A stretch of 64,000 bases of DNA. Source: CAYZPB01 sp964568525 (GTDB taxonomy: Bacteria; Bacillota; Bacilli; Tepidibacillales; Tepidibacillaceae). Below the pieces are notes generated by a model that was not told the DNA's origin, made no database searches, and was given only the letters and a program-made list of their open reading frames with translations. Location of the stretch: contig CAZMPM010000004.1 in NCBI GenBank assembly GCA_964568525.1, positions 3,138 to 67,137 on the forward strand, given 5' to 3'. Of this stretch, positions 8,488-16,405 are shown in pieces (the first letter of the stretch is position 1; each line of letters opens with the position of its first letter). Position numbers and translations under genes: made by a program.

Positions 8488-9234
8488 ATGATTATTTGTA
8501 AGACTGAGCATGAAATCTCGTTAATGCGTGCTGCAGGCAAAATTGTTGCTGAAACTCATCAGTTGCTTGCGAAGGCGATAAAGCCTGGAATAACCACGCA
8601 CGAACTTGATCAACTTGCAGAAGCATATATTAAAAAACAGAATGCATTTCCTTCTTTTCTCGGGTACGGTGGTTTTCCAGCGAGTATCTGCGCCTCAGTT
8701 AATGAGGAGTTGGTTCATGGAATTCCAAGTGAACGAGTTCTTAAAGAAGGCGACATTATTAGCATCGATATAGGCGCAGAATATATGGGCTTCCACGCAG
8801 ACTCTGCATGGACCTATCCAGTAGGCGAGATATCAGAGAATGCTAAAGAACTACTAAGGGTAACAGAGGAATCTTTGTATAAGGGCTTAGCTGAAGCGAT
8901 GCCAGATAACCGGCTATCAGATATATCACACGCAATTGGCGAGTATATTGTTCAGAATAATTACTCAGTTGTACGTGAATACGTTGGGCATGGAATTGGT
9001 GAAAAACTTCATGAAGATCCCCATATCCCAAACTATGGACCTCCACATCGAGGACCGCGACTTAAAGTAGGTATGGCCTTAGCTATTGAACCGATGGTAA
9101 TCGAAGGTGAAAGATACGTCCGTGTTTTAGATGATGATTGGACAGTCGTTTCTCTAGATAAATCATTATGTGCACATTACGAGCATACAATAGTAATTAC
9201 AAATAATGGTTATGAAATTATGACCAAACTATAG
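8488..9234 (+). CDS. map: Methionine aminopeptidase, type I
   Basis: It removes the initiator methionine from nascent proteins. The 248-residue product has the pita-bread-fold metal ligands: Asp in ISIDIG and HADSAW, His in GHGIG, Glu in AIEPMV and YEHT. It starts two bases after the adk stop. The length is normal for the short type I enzyme. Confidence 0.97.
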   Translation: MIICKTEHEISLMRAAGKIVAETHQLLAKAIKPGITTHELDQLAEAYIKKQNAFPSFLGYGGFPASICASVNEELVHGIPSERVLKEGDIISIDIGAEYMGFHADSAWTYPVGEISENAKELLRVTEESLYKGLAEAMPDNRLSDISHAIGEYIVQNNYSVVREYVGHGIGEKLHEDPHIPNYGPPHRGPRLKVGMALAIEPMVIEGERYVRVLDDDWTVVSLDKSLCAHYEHTIVITNNGYEIMTKL

Positions 9235-9242
9235 GTGATGAA

Positions 9243-9566
9243 ATGAGTGAGTCTGGTTCGAGTTATAAAGTTGGCGAAATAGTACAAGTAATACAAGGCC
9301 GCGATACCGGTAAGTATGCTGTCATTTTAGAGATTATTAATGAGCGTTACGTGAGAATTATTGATGGGGATCGTCGCAAGTACGATAATCCTAAGAAAAA
9401 GAATGTAATTCACATCCGCTCAACTGGAGTAATTTCTAAAGAGGTTATTACAAGCTTGGTGGAGGAAAAACGAGTTTCCAATGCTAAAGTGCGTTACGTG
9501 CTTCAAGAGTTCGTAAACGGATTAGCAGTATTGGAAGAGGAGAAAGGGGAGTCTGTAGATGAGTAA
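9243..9566 (+). CDS. KOW-domain RNA-binding protein
   Basis: A 107-residue protein with an N-terminal KOW-like segment (KVGEIVQVIQGRDTGKYAVI, about residues 9-28) and a C-terminal charged helix. Small KOW proteins resembling eukaryotic eL14 occur between map and infA in many Bacillota. Their role is not established; a ribosome- or rRNA-associated function is inferred from the fold and neighbours. Its end overlaps infA by 8 bases. Confidence 0.8.
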   Translation: MSESGSSYKVGEIVQVIQGRDTGKYAVILEIINERYVRIIDGDRRKYDNPKKKNVIHIRSTGVISKEVITSLVEEKRVSNAKVRYVLQEFVNGLAVLEEEKGESVDE

Positions 9567-9777
9567 GGAAGAAGCAATTGAGGTTGAAGGAACAGTAATT
9601 GAACCTTTACCAAATGCAATGTTTAAAGTAGAATTAGAAAATGGTCATGAGATTTTAGCTCACGTTTCAGGCAAAATTAGAATGCATTATATAAGGATTC
9701 TACCTGGTGATAAAGTAACAGTTGAACTATCACCATATGACTTAACGCGTGGTAGAATAACGTATCGTTATAAATAG
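9559..9777 (+). CDS. infA: Translation initiation factor IF-1
   Basis: The 72-residue S1/OB-fold protein contains GTVIEPLPNAMFKVELENGH and ends LTRGRITYRYK, classic IF-1. It binds the A site of the 30S subunit during initiation. The GGGGAG site lies in the 3' end of the KOW gene, which it overlaps by 8 bases. Confidence 0.98.
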   Translation: MSKEEAIEVEGTVIEPLPNAMFKVELENGHEILAHVSGKIRMHYIRILPGDKVTVELSPYDLTRGRITYRYK

Positions 9778-9815
9778 ATACTGACAGGCACGTAACACGT
9801 AAGGAGGTTATAATC

Positions 9816-9929
9816 ATGAAGGTGAGACCATCAGTCAAACCAATTTGTGAAAAGTGCAAGGTTATTAAAAGAAAAGGTAAAGTAATGGTTATTTGTGAAA
9901 ATCCTAAACACAAACAAAAACAAGGCTAA
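9816..9929 (+). CDS. rpmJ: 50S ribosomal protein bL36, zinc type
   Basis: A 37-residue ORF: starts MKVRPSVKPICEKCKVIKRK and ends HKQKQG. Cys11, Cys14, Cys27 and His32 form the zinc ribbon of the C+ form of bL36. TAAGGAGG stands just upstream. The position between infA and rpsM is the conserved one. Confidence 0.97.
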   Translation: MKVRPSVKPICEKCKVIKRKGKVMVICENPKHKQKQG

Positions 9930-9948
9930 TAAAAGGAGGTGTAATTGA

Positions 9949-10317
9949 ATGGCACGTATTGCAGGTGTAGACTTACCTCGTGATAAACGAGTGGAGGTTG
10001 CGTTAACCTATATTTATGGGATTGGTACATCAACAGCTCAAAAAGTATTGAAAATCGCAGATATTGATGTAAATACTAGAGTTAGAGATTTAACAGAGGA
10101 TGAAGTATCTAGACTAAGGGAAGCAATTGATAAAAATGTTAAGGTTGAGGGAGATCTGCGACGTGATGTTGCTCTTGATATTAAGCGCCTAGTAGAAATA
10201 GGTTCTTATAGAGGAATTCGTCATCGTCGTGGTCTTCCGGTTCGCGGACAAAAAACTAAAACTAATGCAAGAACAAGAAAAGGTCCGAGAAGAACTGTTG
10301 CTAATAAGAAGAAGTAA
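9949..10317 (+). CDS. rpsM: 30S ribosomal protein uS13
   Basis: The 122-residue protein starts MARIAGVDLPRDKRVEVALT and ends with the basic tail RGQKTKTNARTRKGP and a final KKK. uS13 forms bridges with the large subunit and contacts P-site tRNA. AAAAGGAGGTG precedes the ATG. Confidence 0.98.
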   Translation: MARIAGVDLPRDKRVEVALTYIYGIGTSTAQKVLKIADIDVNTRVRDLTEDEVSRLREAIDKNVKVEGDLRRDVALDIKRLVEIGSYRGIRHRRGLPVRGQKTKTNARTRKGPRRTVANKKK

Positions 10318-10331
10318 GGAGGGATGACGAA

Positions 10332-10721
10332 ATGGCTAAAAGAACTACAAGAGTTAAAAAGAGTGCAAGAAAGAATATTGAAAGTGGAGTTGCGCATATT
10401 AAGTCCACTTTTAATAATACAATCGTGACAATCACAGACCCGCATGGTAACGTGGTATCTTGGAGTAGCGCGGGCGCATTAGGATTCAAAGGTTCTAGGA
10501 AAAGCACACCATTTGCTGCGCAAATGTCTGCAGAAGCAGCTGCTAAGGCTGCAATGGAACATGGAATGAAGGGTGTTGACGTAGTAGTTAAAGGGCCGGG
10601 TGCAGGTAGAGAAGCGGCTATTCGCTCCTTACAGGCAGCTGGTCTTGAAGTACGAATGATTAAAGACGTTACACCGATTCCGCACAACGGATGCCGTCCA
10701 CCAAAAAGACGTCGCGTTTAA
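10332..10721 (+). CDS. rpsK: 30S ribosomal protein uS11
   Basis: The 129-residue protein contains HIKSTFNNTIVTITDPHGNV and ends with TPIPHNGCRPPKRRRV, the uS11 signature. It lies on the platform of the small subunit. Thirteen bases separate it from rpoA. Confidence 0.98.
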   Translation: MAKRTTRVKKSARKNIESGVAHIKSTFNNTIVTITDPHGNVVSWSSAGALGFKGSRKSTPFAAQMSAEAAAKAAMEHGMKGVDVVVKGPGAGREAAIRSLQAAGLEVRMIKDVTPIPHNGCRPPKRRRV

Positions 10722-10733
10722 GGAGGGTTTTTA

Positions 10734-11678
10734 ATGATAGAGATAGAAAAGCCAAATATTGAATTAGTAGAGATAGCTGATGACTCAACATATGGAAAGA
10801 TTGTTGTTGAACCATTAGAAAGAGGGTACGGGATTACACTTGGTAACGCACTAAGAAGGATTCTTTTATCATCACTGCCAGGTGCGGCAGTAACCTCTGT
10901 TCAGATAGATGGTGTTTTGCATGAGTTTTCGACAATTCCTGGCGTACTTGAAGATACAGCAGAGATTGTTCTTAATCTGAAAAAGCTATCACTTAGAATT
11001 CACTCTGATGAAGAGAAGATTCTGGAGATTGATACTGTTGGCGGTGGCAAAATCACTGCTGGTGATATCATTGTTGATAGTGATGTCGATATACTAAATC
11101 CTAATCTAGTTATTGCAACTGTTGAGGATGGTGCGAGACTTCACATGCTAATCCGCGTTAGTCGTGGCCGTGGCTATGTGAAAGCTGAAGAGAACAAAAA
11201 AGATGAGCAGATTATCGGTTTAATCCCGATTGATTCTCTTTATACACCAGTGAAACGTGTTAATTTTACTGTGGAGGATACTCGTGTTGGGCAGGTAACT
11301 GACTTTGACAAACTAACCCTTGAGGTCTGGACAGATGGAAGCATCCATCCAGAGGAAGCGGTTAGTTTCGGAGCAAAAATCATGACTGAGCACTTGAACC
11401 TTTTTGTGGAGTTAACTGAACTAGCGCAGGGAGCAGATATAATGATTGAAAAAGAAGAGAACCAGAAGGAAAAGGTTCTGGAAATGACAATCGAGGAATT
11501 AGATCTTTCTGTTCGTTCCTATAATTGCTTGAAACGTGCTGGAATCAATACAGTTCAAGAACTAATAACGAAAACAGAAGACGATATGATGAAAGTCCGC
11601 AACTTAGGACGTAAATCTTTAGAGGAAGTTCAGAATAAGCTTGATGAGCTAGGCCTGGGGCTTAGCAAGGGAGATTAA
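10734..11678 (+). CDS. rpoA: RNA polymerase alpha subunit
   Basis: The 314-residue protein has the N-terminal assembly domain (PLERGYGITLGNALRRILLS near residues 27-46), a short linker around residue 230, and the C-terminal domain with two helix-hairpin-helix segments (SVRSYNCLKRAGI; VRNLGRKSLEEV) that touch UP elements and activators. Length is standard. Confidence 0.98.
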   Translation: MIEIEKPNIELVEIADDSTYGKIVVEPLERGYGITLGNALRRILLSSLPGAAVTSVQIDGVLHEFSTIPGVLEDTAEIVLNLKKLSLRIHSDEEKILEIDTVGGGKITAGDIIVDSDVDILNPNLVIATVEDGARLHMLIRVSRGRGYVKAEENKKDEQIIGLIPIDSLYTPVKRVNFTVEDTRVGQVTDFDKLTLEVWTDGSIHPEEAVSFGAKIMTEHLNLFVELTELAQGADIMIEKEENQKEKVLEMTIEELDLSVRSYNCLKRAGINTVQELITKTEDDMMKVRNLGRKSLEEVQNKLDELGLGLSKGD

Positions 11679-11704
11679 GTGCATTTTAAAGGAGGACAAA
11701 GGCA

Positions 11705-12070
11705 ATGGCATATAGAAAGCTAAATCGTAATTCTTCAGCTCGCAAAGCTCTCTATCGTGATTTGGTGACTGACTTGTTCATTTATGAGCGGATTCAGACA
11801 ACAGAATCAAAAGCTAAAGAGGTGCGCCCAATAGCTGAAAAGCTGATTACGCTTGCTAAACGTAATGACTTGCATGCAAGACGTCAGGTTGCAGCTTATG
11901 TAAGAAGAGAAGTTGCTAATGAAGAAACTGGACAAGATGCAATACAGAAATTATTTTCTGATATTGCTCCACGTTATGAGGCACGTCAAGGCGGATATAC
12001 ACGCATTTTGAAATTAGGGCCTCGTCGCGGAGACGCAACAGAAATGGTCTATCTTGAGTTAGTTGAGTAG
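11705..12070 (+). CDS. rplQ: 50S ribosomal protein bL17
   Basis: The 121-residue protein starts MAYRKLNRNSSARKALYRDL and ends KLGPRRGDATEMVYLELVE, typical bL17. It is the last ribosomal gene of the alpha block here and is followed by an apparent terminator before ecfA1. Confidence 0.98.
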   Translation: MAYRKLNRNSSARKALYRDLVTDLFIYERIQTTESKAKEVRPIAEKLITLAKRNDLHARRQVAAYVRREVANEETGQDAIQKLFSDIAPRYEARQGGYTRILKLGPRRGDATEMVYLELVE

Positions 12071-12085
12071 GATAAAAGTTTAGTG

Positions 12086-12141
12086 AAAAGGGCGAGGGCG
12101 AGGTTCTAATTGAAATCTTAGTCGGAGCCCTTTTTGTTTTT
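12086..12141 (+). terminator. Probable terminator after rplQ
   Basis: AAAAGGGC (12086-12093) pairs with GCCCTTTT (12127-12134), closing a loop of about 33 bases, followed by TTGTTTTT. The long loop makes strength uncertain; it may attenuate rather than block transcription into ecfA1. Confidence 0.55.
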
Positions 12142-12188
12142 CTGGATGAGAAAATGTACTGTTTAAGGGAAAGGTGGAGCAATTGATC

Positions 12189-12944
12189 GTGAAGCCATTA
12201 GTACAGGTGCGAGAGCTGACATATAAATATCATGGGGCCAATAAAGCGGCAATAGACGGTCTTAACCTTGATTTGAATTGCGGTGAATGGATTGCACTAA
12301 TGGGGCGCAATGGCTCTGGTAAAACGACATTTGCGCGCCTCCTGACGGGTTTAATAGAGCCGGATAAGGGCACGATTACAAGCTCTGCCAATGTTAAGCG
12401 AATTGGTATGGTTTTGCAGAATCCGGAGAACCAGATTATTGGTAGTACTGTGCTGGCGGATGTGGCTTTTGGCCTGGAAAACAGTGCGGTAGAGCCAGAA
12501 GCAATGATGAGACGAGCGATACAAGCACTTGAGACAGTGGGACTGTATGAAAAGCGAGACCTCGATCCGCATAACCTTTCTGGCGGCGAGAAACAAAAGT
12601 TAACAATTGCTGGCGAGTTGGTGATGGAGCCCCATTTGTTGATTCTGGATGAAGCGATGGCGATGCTCGATCCAAAGATGCGCAGTGAACTGCTGGTATT
12701 GTATCGGGATCTGGTTAGAGAGAAGCAGATTACAATTCTAATGATTAGTAATCAATTGGCAGATGTGCTGTTGGCAGATCGTTTGTTGTTGGTAGATAAA
12801 GGACAACTTGTTTATGACGGTAAGCCGTTAGATATTCTTAATGAAAAGCTTAGTGAAGAACTACTATTAGAGCTGCCGGATAGTATTGGTTTTGTGCAGT
12901 TGCTTGTGAAAAATGGCTTTGCTGATGCTGGTGAGTTGCTATGA
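12189..12944 (+). CDS. ecfA1: ECF transporter ATP-binding protein, first
   Basis: One of two ATPases that energise group-II ECF vitamin transporters. Walker A is MGRNGSGKTT, the Q loop MVLQNPENQIIG, the signature NLSGGEKQKL, and Walker B LLILDEAMAMLD; Met replaces the usual residue after DEA. GTG 12189 has AAGGTGGAG nine bases upstream; an in-frame GTG at 12174 is the alternative. It overlaps ecfA2 by four bases, and ecfA1-ecfA2-ecfT after rplQ is the standard Bacillota arrangement. Substrate specificity comes from S subunits encoded elsewhere. Confidence 0.93.
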   Translation: MKPLVQVRELTYKYHGANKAAIDGLNLDLNCGEWIALMGRNGSGKTTFARLLTGLIEPDKGTITSSANVKRIGMVLQNPENQIIGSTVLADVAFGLENSAVEPEAMMRRAIQALETVGLYEKRDLDPHNLSGGEKQKLTIAGELVMEPHLLILDEAMAMLDPKMRSELLVLYRDLVREKQITILMISNQLADVLLADRLLLVDKGQLVYDGKPLDILNEKLSEELLLELPDSIGFVQLLVKNGFADAGELL

Positions 12945-13747
12945 GTATTAAGATAAGAGATTTAAATTATACATATATGAGAGGGACTCCCTACGAATGG
13001 CAAGCAATTAGAGGCGTTTCGGTTGAGATTGCTGCGGGGACGATAACTGGAGTTGTCGGAAATACTGGTGCGGGTAAATCGACGCTGTTGAAGCTGATAG
13101 CGGGGTTGCTGGTTGCGGATTCGAGTGAAGCTGTGGAGGCGCAGGGACTAGTAGGTGTGGCATTTCAGTTTCCGGAGCAGCAGCTTTTTGCTCCGACGGT
13201 GGCGGAGGATATTCTCTATGGAGCGGACAATTACAGTGTGCCGCGGAAAGAAGCTGTTGAGCGGATGTCGCAGTTGCTTGAGGCGTTTGGGTTGCCGATA
13301 GAGCAATATGGAGAGCTATCGCCTTTTGCGCTGAGTGGTGGGGAGCAGCGGAAGGTGGCGCTGGCTGGAATATTGATTTATGAGCCAGAGATAATTCTGT
13401 TGGATGAGCCTTTTGCGGGTTTAGATATGACAGCCGTGAGGGAGTTAACGAAGATTATCAAAGAGTTGCAAACGGCAGGTAAAACGGTGATTATTGTTAG
13501 TCACAGCATGGACAGGTTGGCTGGGCTTGCGGACAGAATTTTGATTATGAATGATGGACAGGTTGTTGCTGACGCTACGCCTGAGGCGATTTTTGCGCAG
13601 CCGGAACTATTAGTTCGTAATAATCTGGAAGTCCCCATACTAACAAAATTGATTCAGACCGCCAACATAAGGTATGGGTTAACGATACCGCTTAATTTGT
13701 ATGAATTGGCGGAGATTGAAGAATATTTGCAGGGGAGTATAGAATGA
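12941..13747 (+). CDS. ecfA2: ECF transporter ATP-binding protein, second
   Basis: The 268-residue partner ATPase has Walker A VVGNTGAGKST, Q loop FQFPEQQLFA, signature ALSGGEQRKVALAGIL, Walker B IILLDEPFAGLD and the switch His in SHSMD. The Q-loop PEQQLF form is typical of EcfA proteins. The gene overlaps both neighbours by four bases. Confidence 0.95.
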   Translation: MSIKIRDLNYTYMRGTPYEWQAIRGVSVEIAAGTITGVVGNTGAGKSTLLKLIAGLLVADSSEAVEAQGLVGVAFQFPEQQLFAPTVAEDILYGADNYSVPRKEAVERMSQLLEAFGLPIEQYGELSPFALSGGEQRKVALAGILIYEPEIILLDEPFAGLDMTAVRELTKIIKELQTAGKTVIIVSHSMDRLAGLADRILIMNDGQVVADATPEAIFAQPELLVRNNLEVPILTKLIQTANIRYGLTIPLNLYELAEIEEYLQGSIE

Positions 13748-14544
13748 GCGTAGCAAGTAATATTTTATTAGGCAAATATATTGCAGGTAGTTCGCCTCTT
13801 CACCGCTTGGATGCACGAGCAAAGCTATTGCTGTTAATCGTTTATCTGATAGCGTTGTTTGTTGTTGATACGTGGGGTGGTCTCTTGTTGTTTACGTTGC
13901 TTCTCGCGGTAGCGATTGCCAGCTCGCGAATTAATATTAAGTTTTTACTGCGTGGGGTGGTGCCGGTGTTGTGGCTGATTATCGCTGTTGCACTCTTCCA
14001 CATCTTCTTTACAAAAGGCGGCGAGCAAATATTTGTTTTTGGTATTGCAACGATTGAGAGCAACGGATTAGTTCAGGCGGGGATTACGTCGCTTAGGCTA
14101 TTTTTGTTGGTGATGGCAGCCAGTCTGTTCACATTAACCACGCCAATTATGAGTGCGGCAATGGCGATTGAGAAGTTGTTGAGTCCGCTAAGCTACATCA
14201 AAGTGCCGACGGCAGAGATTGGTCTGATGCTGGCGTTATCGTTTCGTTTTATACCGATTTTGCTGGAGGAGAGCGAGCGTCTTACGATGGCACAGAAAGC
14301 ACGCGGGCGCGAGATTGCGGTAAAAGGTCGACTAGAGCGGACAAAAGATTTGCTCGCGTTAATTATACCAATTCTAGTGAACACGTTTAAGCGAGCCGAC
14401 AATATCGCGATTGCGATGGAACTACGCGGCTACAAACCGGGTGCGGTGCGGACGAGCTTGTATCGGATGGAGATTAGCCGGCGGGAAGTTGTTTTTACAA
14501 CGCTAGTAATGATTAGCATAATTACGATTGCAATTTTATTATAG
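13744..14544 (+). CDS. ecfT: ECF transporter transmembrane protein EcfT
   Basis: The 266-residue membrane protein has about five to six hydrophobic spans, starts near GKYIAGSSPLHRLDARAKL and ends with two coupling-helix motifs (QKARGREI and ELRGYKPG; the family ARG motif is seen in both) that contact the ATPases. It scaffolds exchangeable vitamin-binding S subunits. Confidence 0.95.
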   Translation: MSVASNILLGKYIAGSSPLHRLDARAKLLLLIVYLIALFVVDTWGGLLLFTLLLAVAIASSRINIKFLLRGVVPVLWLIIAVALFHIFFTKGGEQIFVFGIATIESNGLVQAGITSLRLFLLVMAASLFTLTTPIMSAAMAIEKLLSPLSYIKVPTAEIGLMLALSFRFIPILLEESERLTMAQKARGREIAVKGRLERTKDLLALIIPILVNTFKRADNIAIAMELRGYKPGAVRTSLYRMEISRREVVFTTLVMISIITIAILL

Positions 14545-14571
14545 AGTGATTAGCAAGAAGGGGGATGCTGT

Positions 14572-15318
14572 ATGACGAAGCAACCTAAACGTAATATTAA
14601 GCTAGAAATAAGCTATGATGGGACACATTATCATGGCTTCCAGACTCAACCAAATCGTCCGACGATTCAGGCGGAGTTGGCGAAGGTGTTATTGGGGCTG
14701 ACAGGCACGAATACGAGAATTGCTGCCTCTGGGCGGACTGATGCTGGTGTGCATGCTCGAAAACAAGTGGCAAATTTTAAACTGGACGTGGGGATCCCGC
14801 TGGAAAGGTTGCCATTAGTATTTAATCTGTCTTTGCCGGCAGATATTCGCGTGATGACTGCTTCCGAGGTACCAGCAACATTCCACTCACGCTATGATGC
14901 TGTTAGCAAAACCTATCGTTATTACATCTATAACTCACGCATTAACGATGTGTTCAAGCGCCAATACTCTTGGCATATCCCCTTCGCAATCGATGTCGCA
15001 AAGATGCATGCGGCGGCTGAATATTTTGTTGGAGAGCATGATTTCACTAGTTTCTCAACGCTATATGGGAAGGATGATCGTGTTCGTACAATAGCAAGTT
15101 CAGCGCTCTGGCAAGAGGGTGAGCAGGTAATCTATGAGGTTAGTGGTGACGGTTTTTTGCATAACATGGTAAGAATTATGGTTGGAACGCTAGTCAAGGT
15201 TGGAGATGGGACTTTTTTGCCGGAGGAGATACCGATTATTATGGCTAAGAAGGATCGTGAAGCAGCAGGATTAACGGCTCCTGCAAACGGACTTTTTCTC
15301 TGGGATGTAGTGTATTAG
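14572..15318 (+). CDS. truA: tRNA pseudouridine(38-40) synthase
   Basis: It converts U38, U39 and U40 in the anticodon arm to pseudouridine. The 248-residue protein has the catalytic Asp57 in SGRTDAGVHA, plus SYDGTHYHGFQ near the N terminus and DGFLHNMVRIMVGTL in the second half. AAGGGGGATG precedes the ATG. It lies between ecfT and rplM as in Bacillus. Confidence 0.96.
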   Translation: MTKQPKRNIKLEISYDGTHYHGFQTQPNRPTIQAELAKVLLGLTGTNTRIAASGRTDAGVHARKQVANFKLDVGIPLERLPLVFNLSLPADIRVMTASEVPATFHSRYDAVSKTYRYYIYNSRINDVFKRQYSWHIPFAIDVAKMHAAAEYFVGEHDFTSFSTLYGKDDRVRTIASSALWQEGEQVIYEVSGDGFLHNMVRIMVGTLVKVGDGTFLPEEIPIIMAKKDREAAGLTAPANGLFLWDVVY

Positions 15319-15339
15319 AGGAAAAAATCGCGATAATTG

Positions 15340-15368
15340 TTGACTAAAGAGAATCTGTGTAGTAAGAT
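15340..15368 (+). promoter_or_regulatory. Promoter for rplM-rpsI
   Basis: TTGACT (15340-15345), a 17-base spacer and TAAGAT (15363-15368) lie just after truA. This gives the rplM-rpsI pair its own start and a leader of about 80 bases. Confidence 0.75.
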
Positions 15369-15381
15369 AATTGATGGTATT

Positions 15382-15401
15382 TCAACTAACCCCGTAGTTG
15401 A
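15382..15401 (+). promoter_or_regulatory. Leader hairpin upstream of rplM, possible L13 autoregulatory element
   Basis: TCAACTA (15382-15388), a six-base loop and TAGTTGA (15395-15401) form a perfect 7-bp hairpin in the 5' leader between the promoter and rplM. L13 leaders that mediate feedback by L13 are known in Bacillota. No poly-T tract follows, so it is not a terminator; the assignment is by position only. Confidence 0.5.
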
Positions 15402-15453
15402 TTTACATAAAAAAATTAGAATTAAATTTACAAATTGGGTAGGAGGAAAAGAA

Positions 15454-15891
15454 ATGCGTACGACATACATGGCGAAGGCTAACGAAGTTGAGCGTAAATG
15501 GTACGTGATTGATGCCGATGGCAAAACACTAGGCCGTCTTGCAACAGAAGCAGCGACATTGATTCGCGGCAAACACAAACCACAATATACGCCACATATC
15601 GACACAGGCGATTTCGTTATTATTATAAATGCAGAGAAAGTTGTACTTACAGGTAATAAATTAGCAGACAAAAAATACTACCGTCACTCAGGATATCCAG
15701 GTGGACTTAAAACAATTACAGCTGGCGAGTTGATTCAGAAACGTCCAGAACGAATGATTGAATTGGCGGTTAGAGGAATGCTACCTAAGGGTAGATTAGG
15801 ACGCAAGCAAGGTATGAAACTAAAAGTATACCGCACTGCTGAGCATCCGCATCAAGCACAAAAACCAGAAATCTGGGAAATTAGAGGATAA
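15454..15891 (+). CDS. rplM: 50S ribosomal protein uL13
   Basis: The ATG at 15454 follows TAGGAGG at 15440-15446 and gives 145 residues (MRTTYMAKANEVERKWYVID), the Bacillus length; the longer open frame upstream is untranslated leader. It contains GRLGRKQGMKLKVY and ends with AQKPEIWEIRG. uL13 assembles early on 23S rRNA. Confidence 0.97.
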   Translation: MRTTYMAKANEVERKWYVIDADGKTLGRLATEAATLIRGKHKPQYTPHIDTGDFVIIINAEKVVLTGNKLADKKYYRHSGYPGGLKTITAGELIQKRPERMIELAVRGMLPKGRLGRKQGMKLKVYRTAEHPHQAQKPEIWEIRG

Positions 15892-15910
15892 GCAAAGGAG
15901 GTAAAAGTTA

Positions 15911-16303
15911 ATGGCACAGATACAATATTACGGAACTGGTAGACGCAAAAGCTCAATAGCTCGTGTACGTTTAGTACCAGGAACAGGTAAAATTATAATC
16001 AACAAACGTGACATCGACGAATATTTTGACATGGAAACGTTGAAATTAATCGTTAAACAACCTCTTGTAGCAACAGGTACTCTAGGAACCTATGATGTAT
16101 TGGTTAATACAAAAGGTGGCGGATCAACAGGACAAGCGGGAGCAATCAGACATGGTATCTCTCGTGCACTGCTTAAAACAGAAGGCGACTATCGCGGAAC
16201 ACTGAAAAGAGCAGGATTCCTAACACGTGACGCAAGAATGAAAGAGCGTAAGAAATACGGACTTAAAGGCGCTCGTCGTGCACCACAATTCTCAAAACGT
16301 TAA
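15911..16303 (+). CDS. rpsI: 30S ribosomal protein uS9
   Basis: The 130-residue protein starts MAQIQYYGTGRRKSSIARV and ends with the basic tail RRAPQFSKR that reaches the P-site tRNA. AAAGGAGG is upstream, and a strong terminator follows. Confidence 0.98.
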   Translation: MAQIQYYGTGRRKSSIARVRLVPGTGKIIINKRDIDEYFDMETLKLIVKQPLVATGTLGTYDVLVNTKGGGSTGQAGAIRHGISRALLKTEGDYRGTLKRAGFLTRDARMKERKKYGLKGARRAPQFSKR

Positions 16304-16316
16304 TATGTATTTTACG

Positions 16317-16350
16317 AACCGTCAAGGGACACCTTGGCGGTTTTTATTTT
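16317..16350 (+). terminator. Rho-independent terminator after rpsI
   Basis: An 11-bp stem (AACCGTCAAGG / CCTTGGCGGTT, one G-U pair) with a four-base loop is followed by TTTATTTT. It ends the rplM-rpsI unit. Confidence 0.9.
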
Positions 16351-16377
16351 GTGGTGTGGGGAATGACTATTTATAAT
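16349..16377 (+). promoter_or_regulatory. Possible promoter for the DUF2779 gene
   Basis: TTGTGG (16349-16354), 17 bases, TATAAT (16372-16377). The -10 is perfect and the -35 partial (TTG). It overlaps the terminator tail. Confidence 0.5.
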
Positions 16378-16405
16378 ATACTGTAGGTATAGGGGGCAGA
16401 TGCTT

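Noticed and set aside
12174..12188. Upstream GTG/TTG starts of ecfA1
   Set aside because: They lie on or before the AAGGTGGAG ribosome site that fits GTG 12189 better; not fully excluded.
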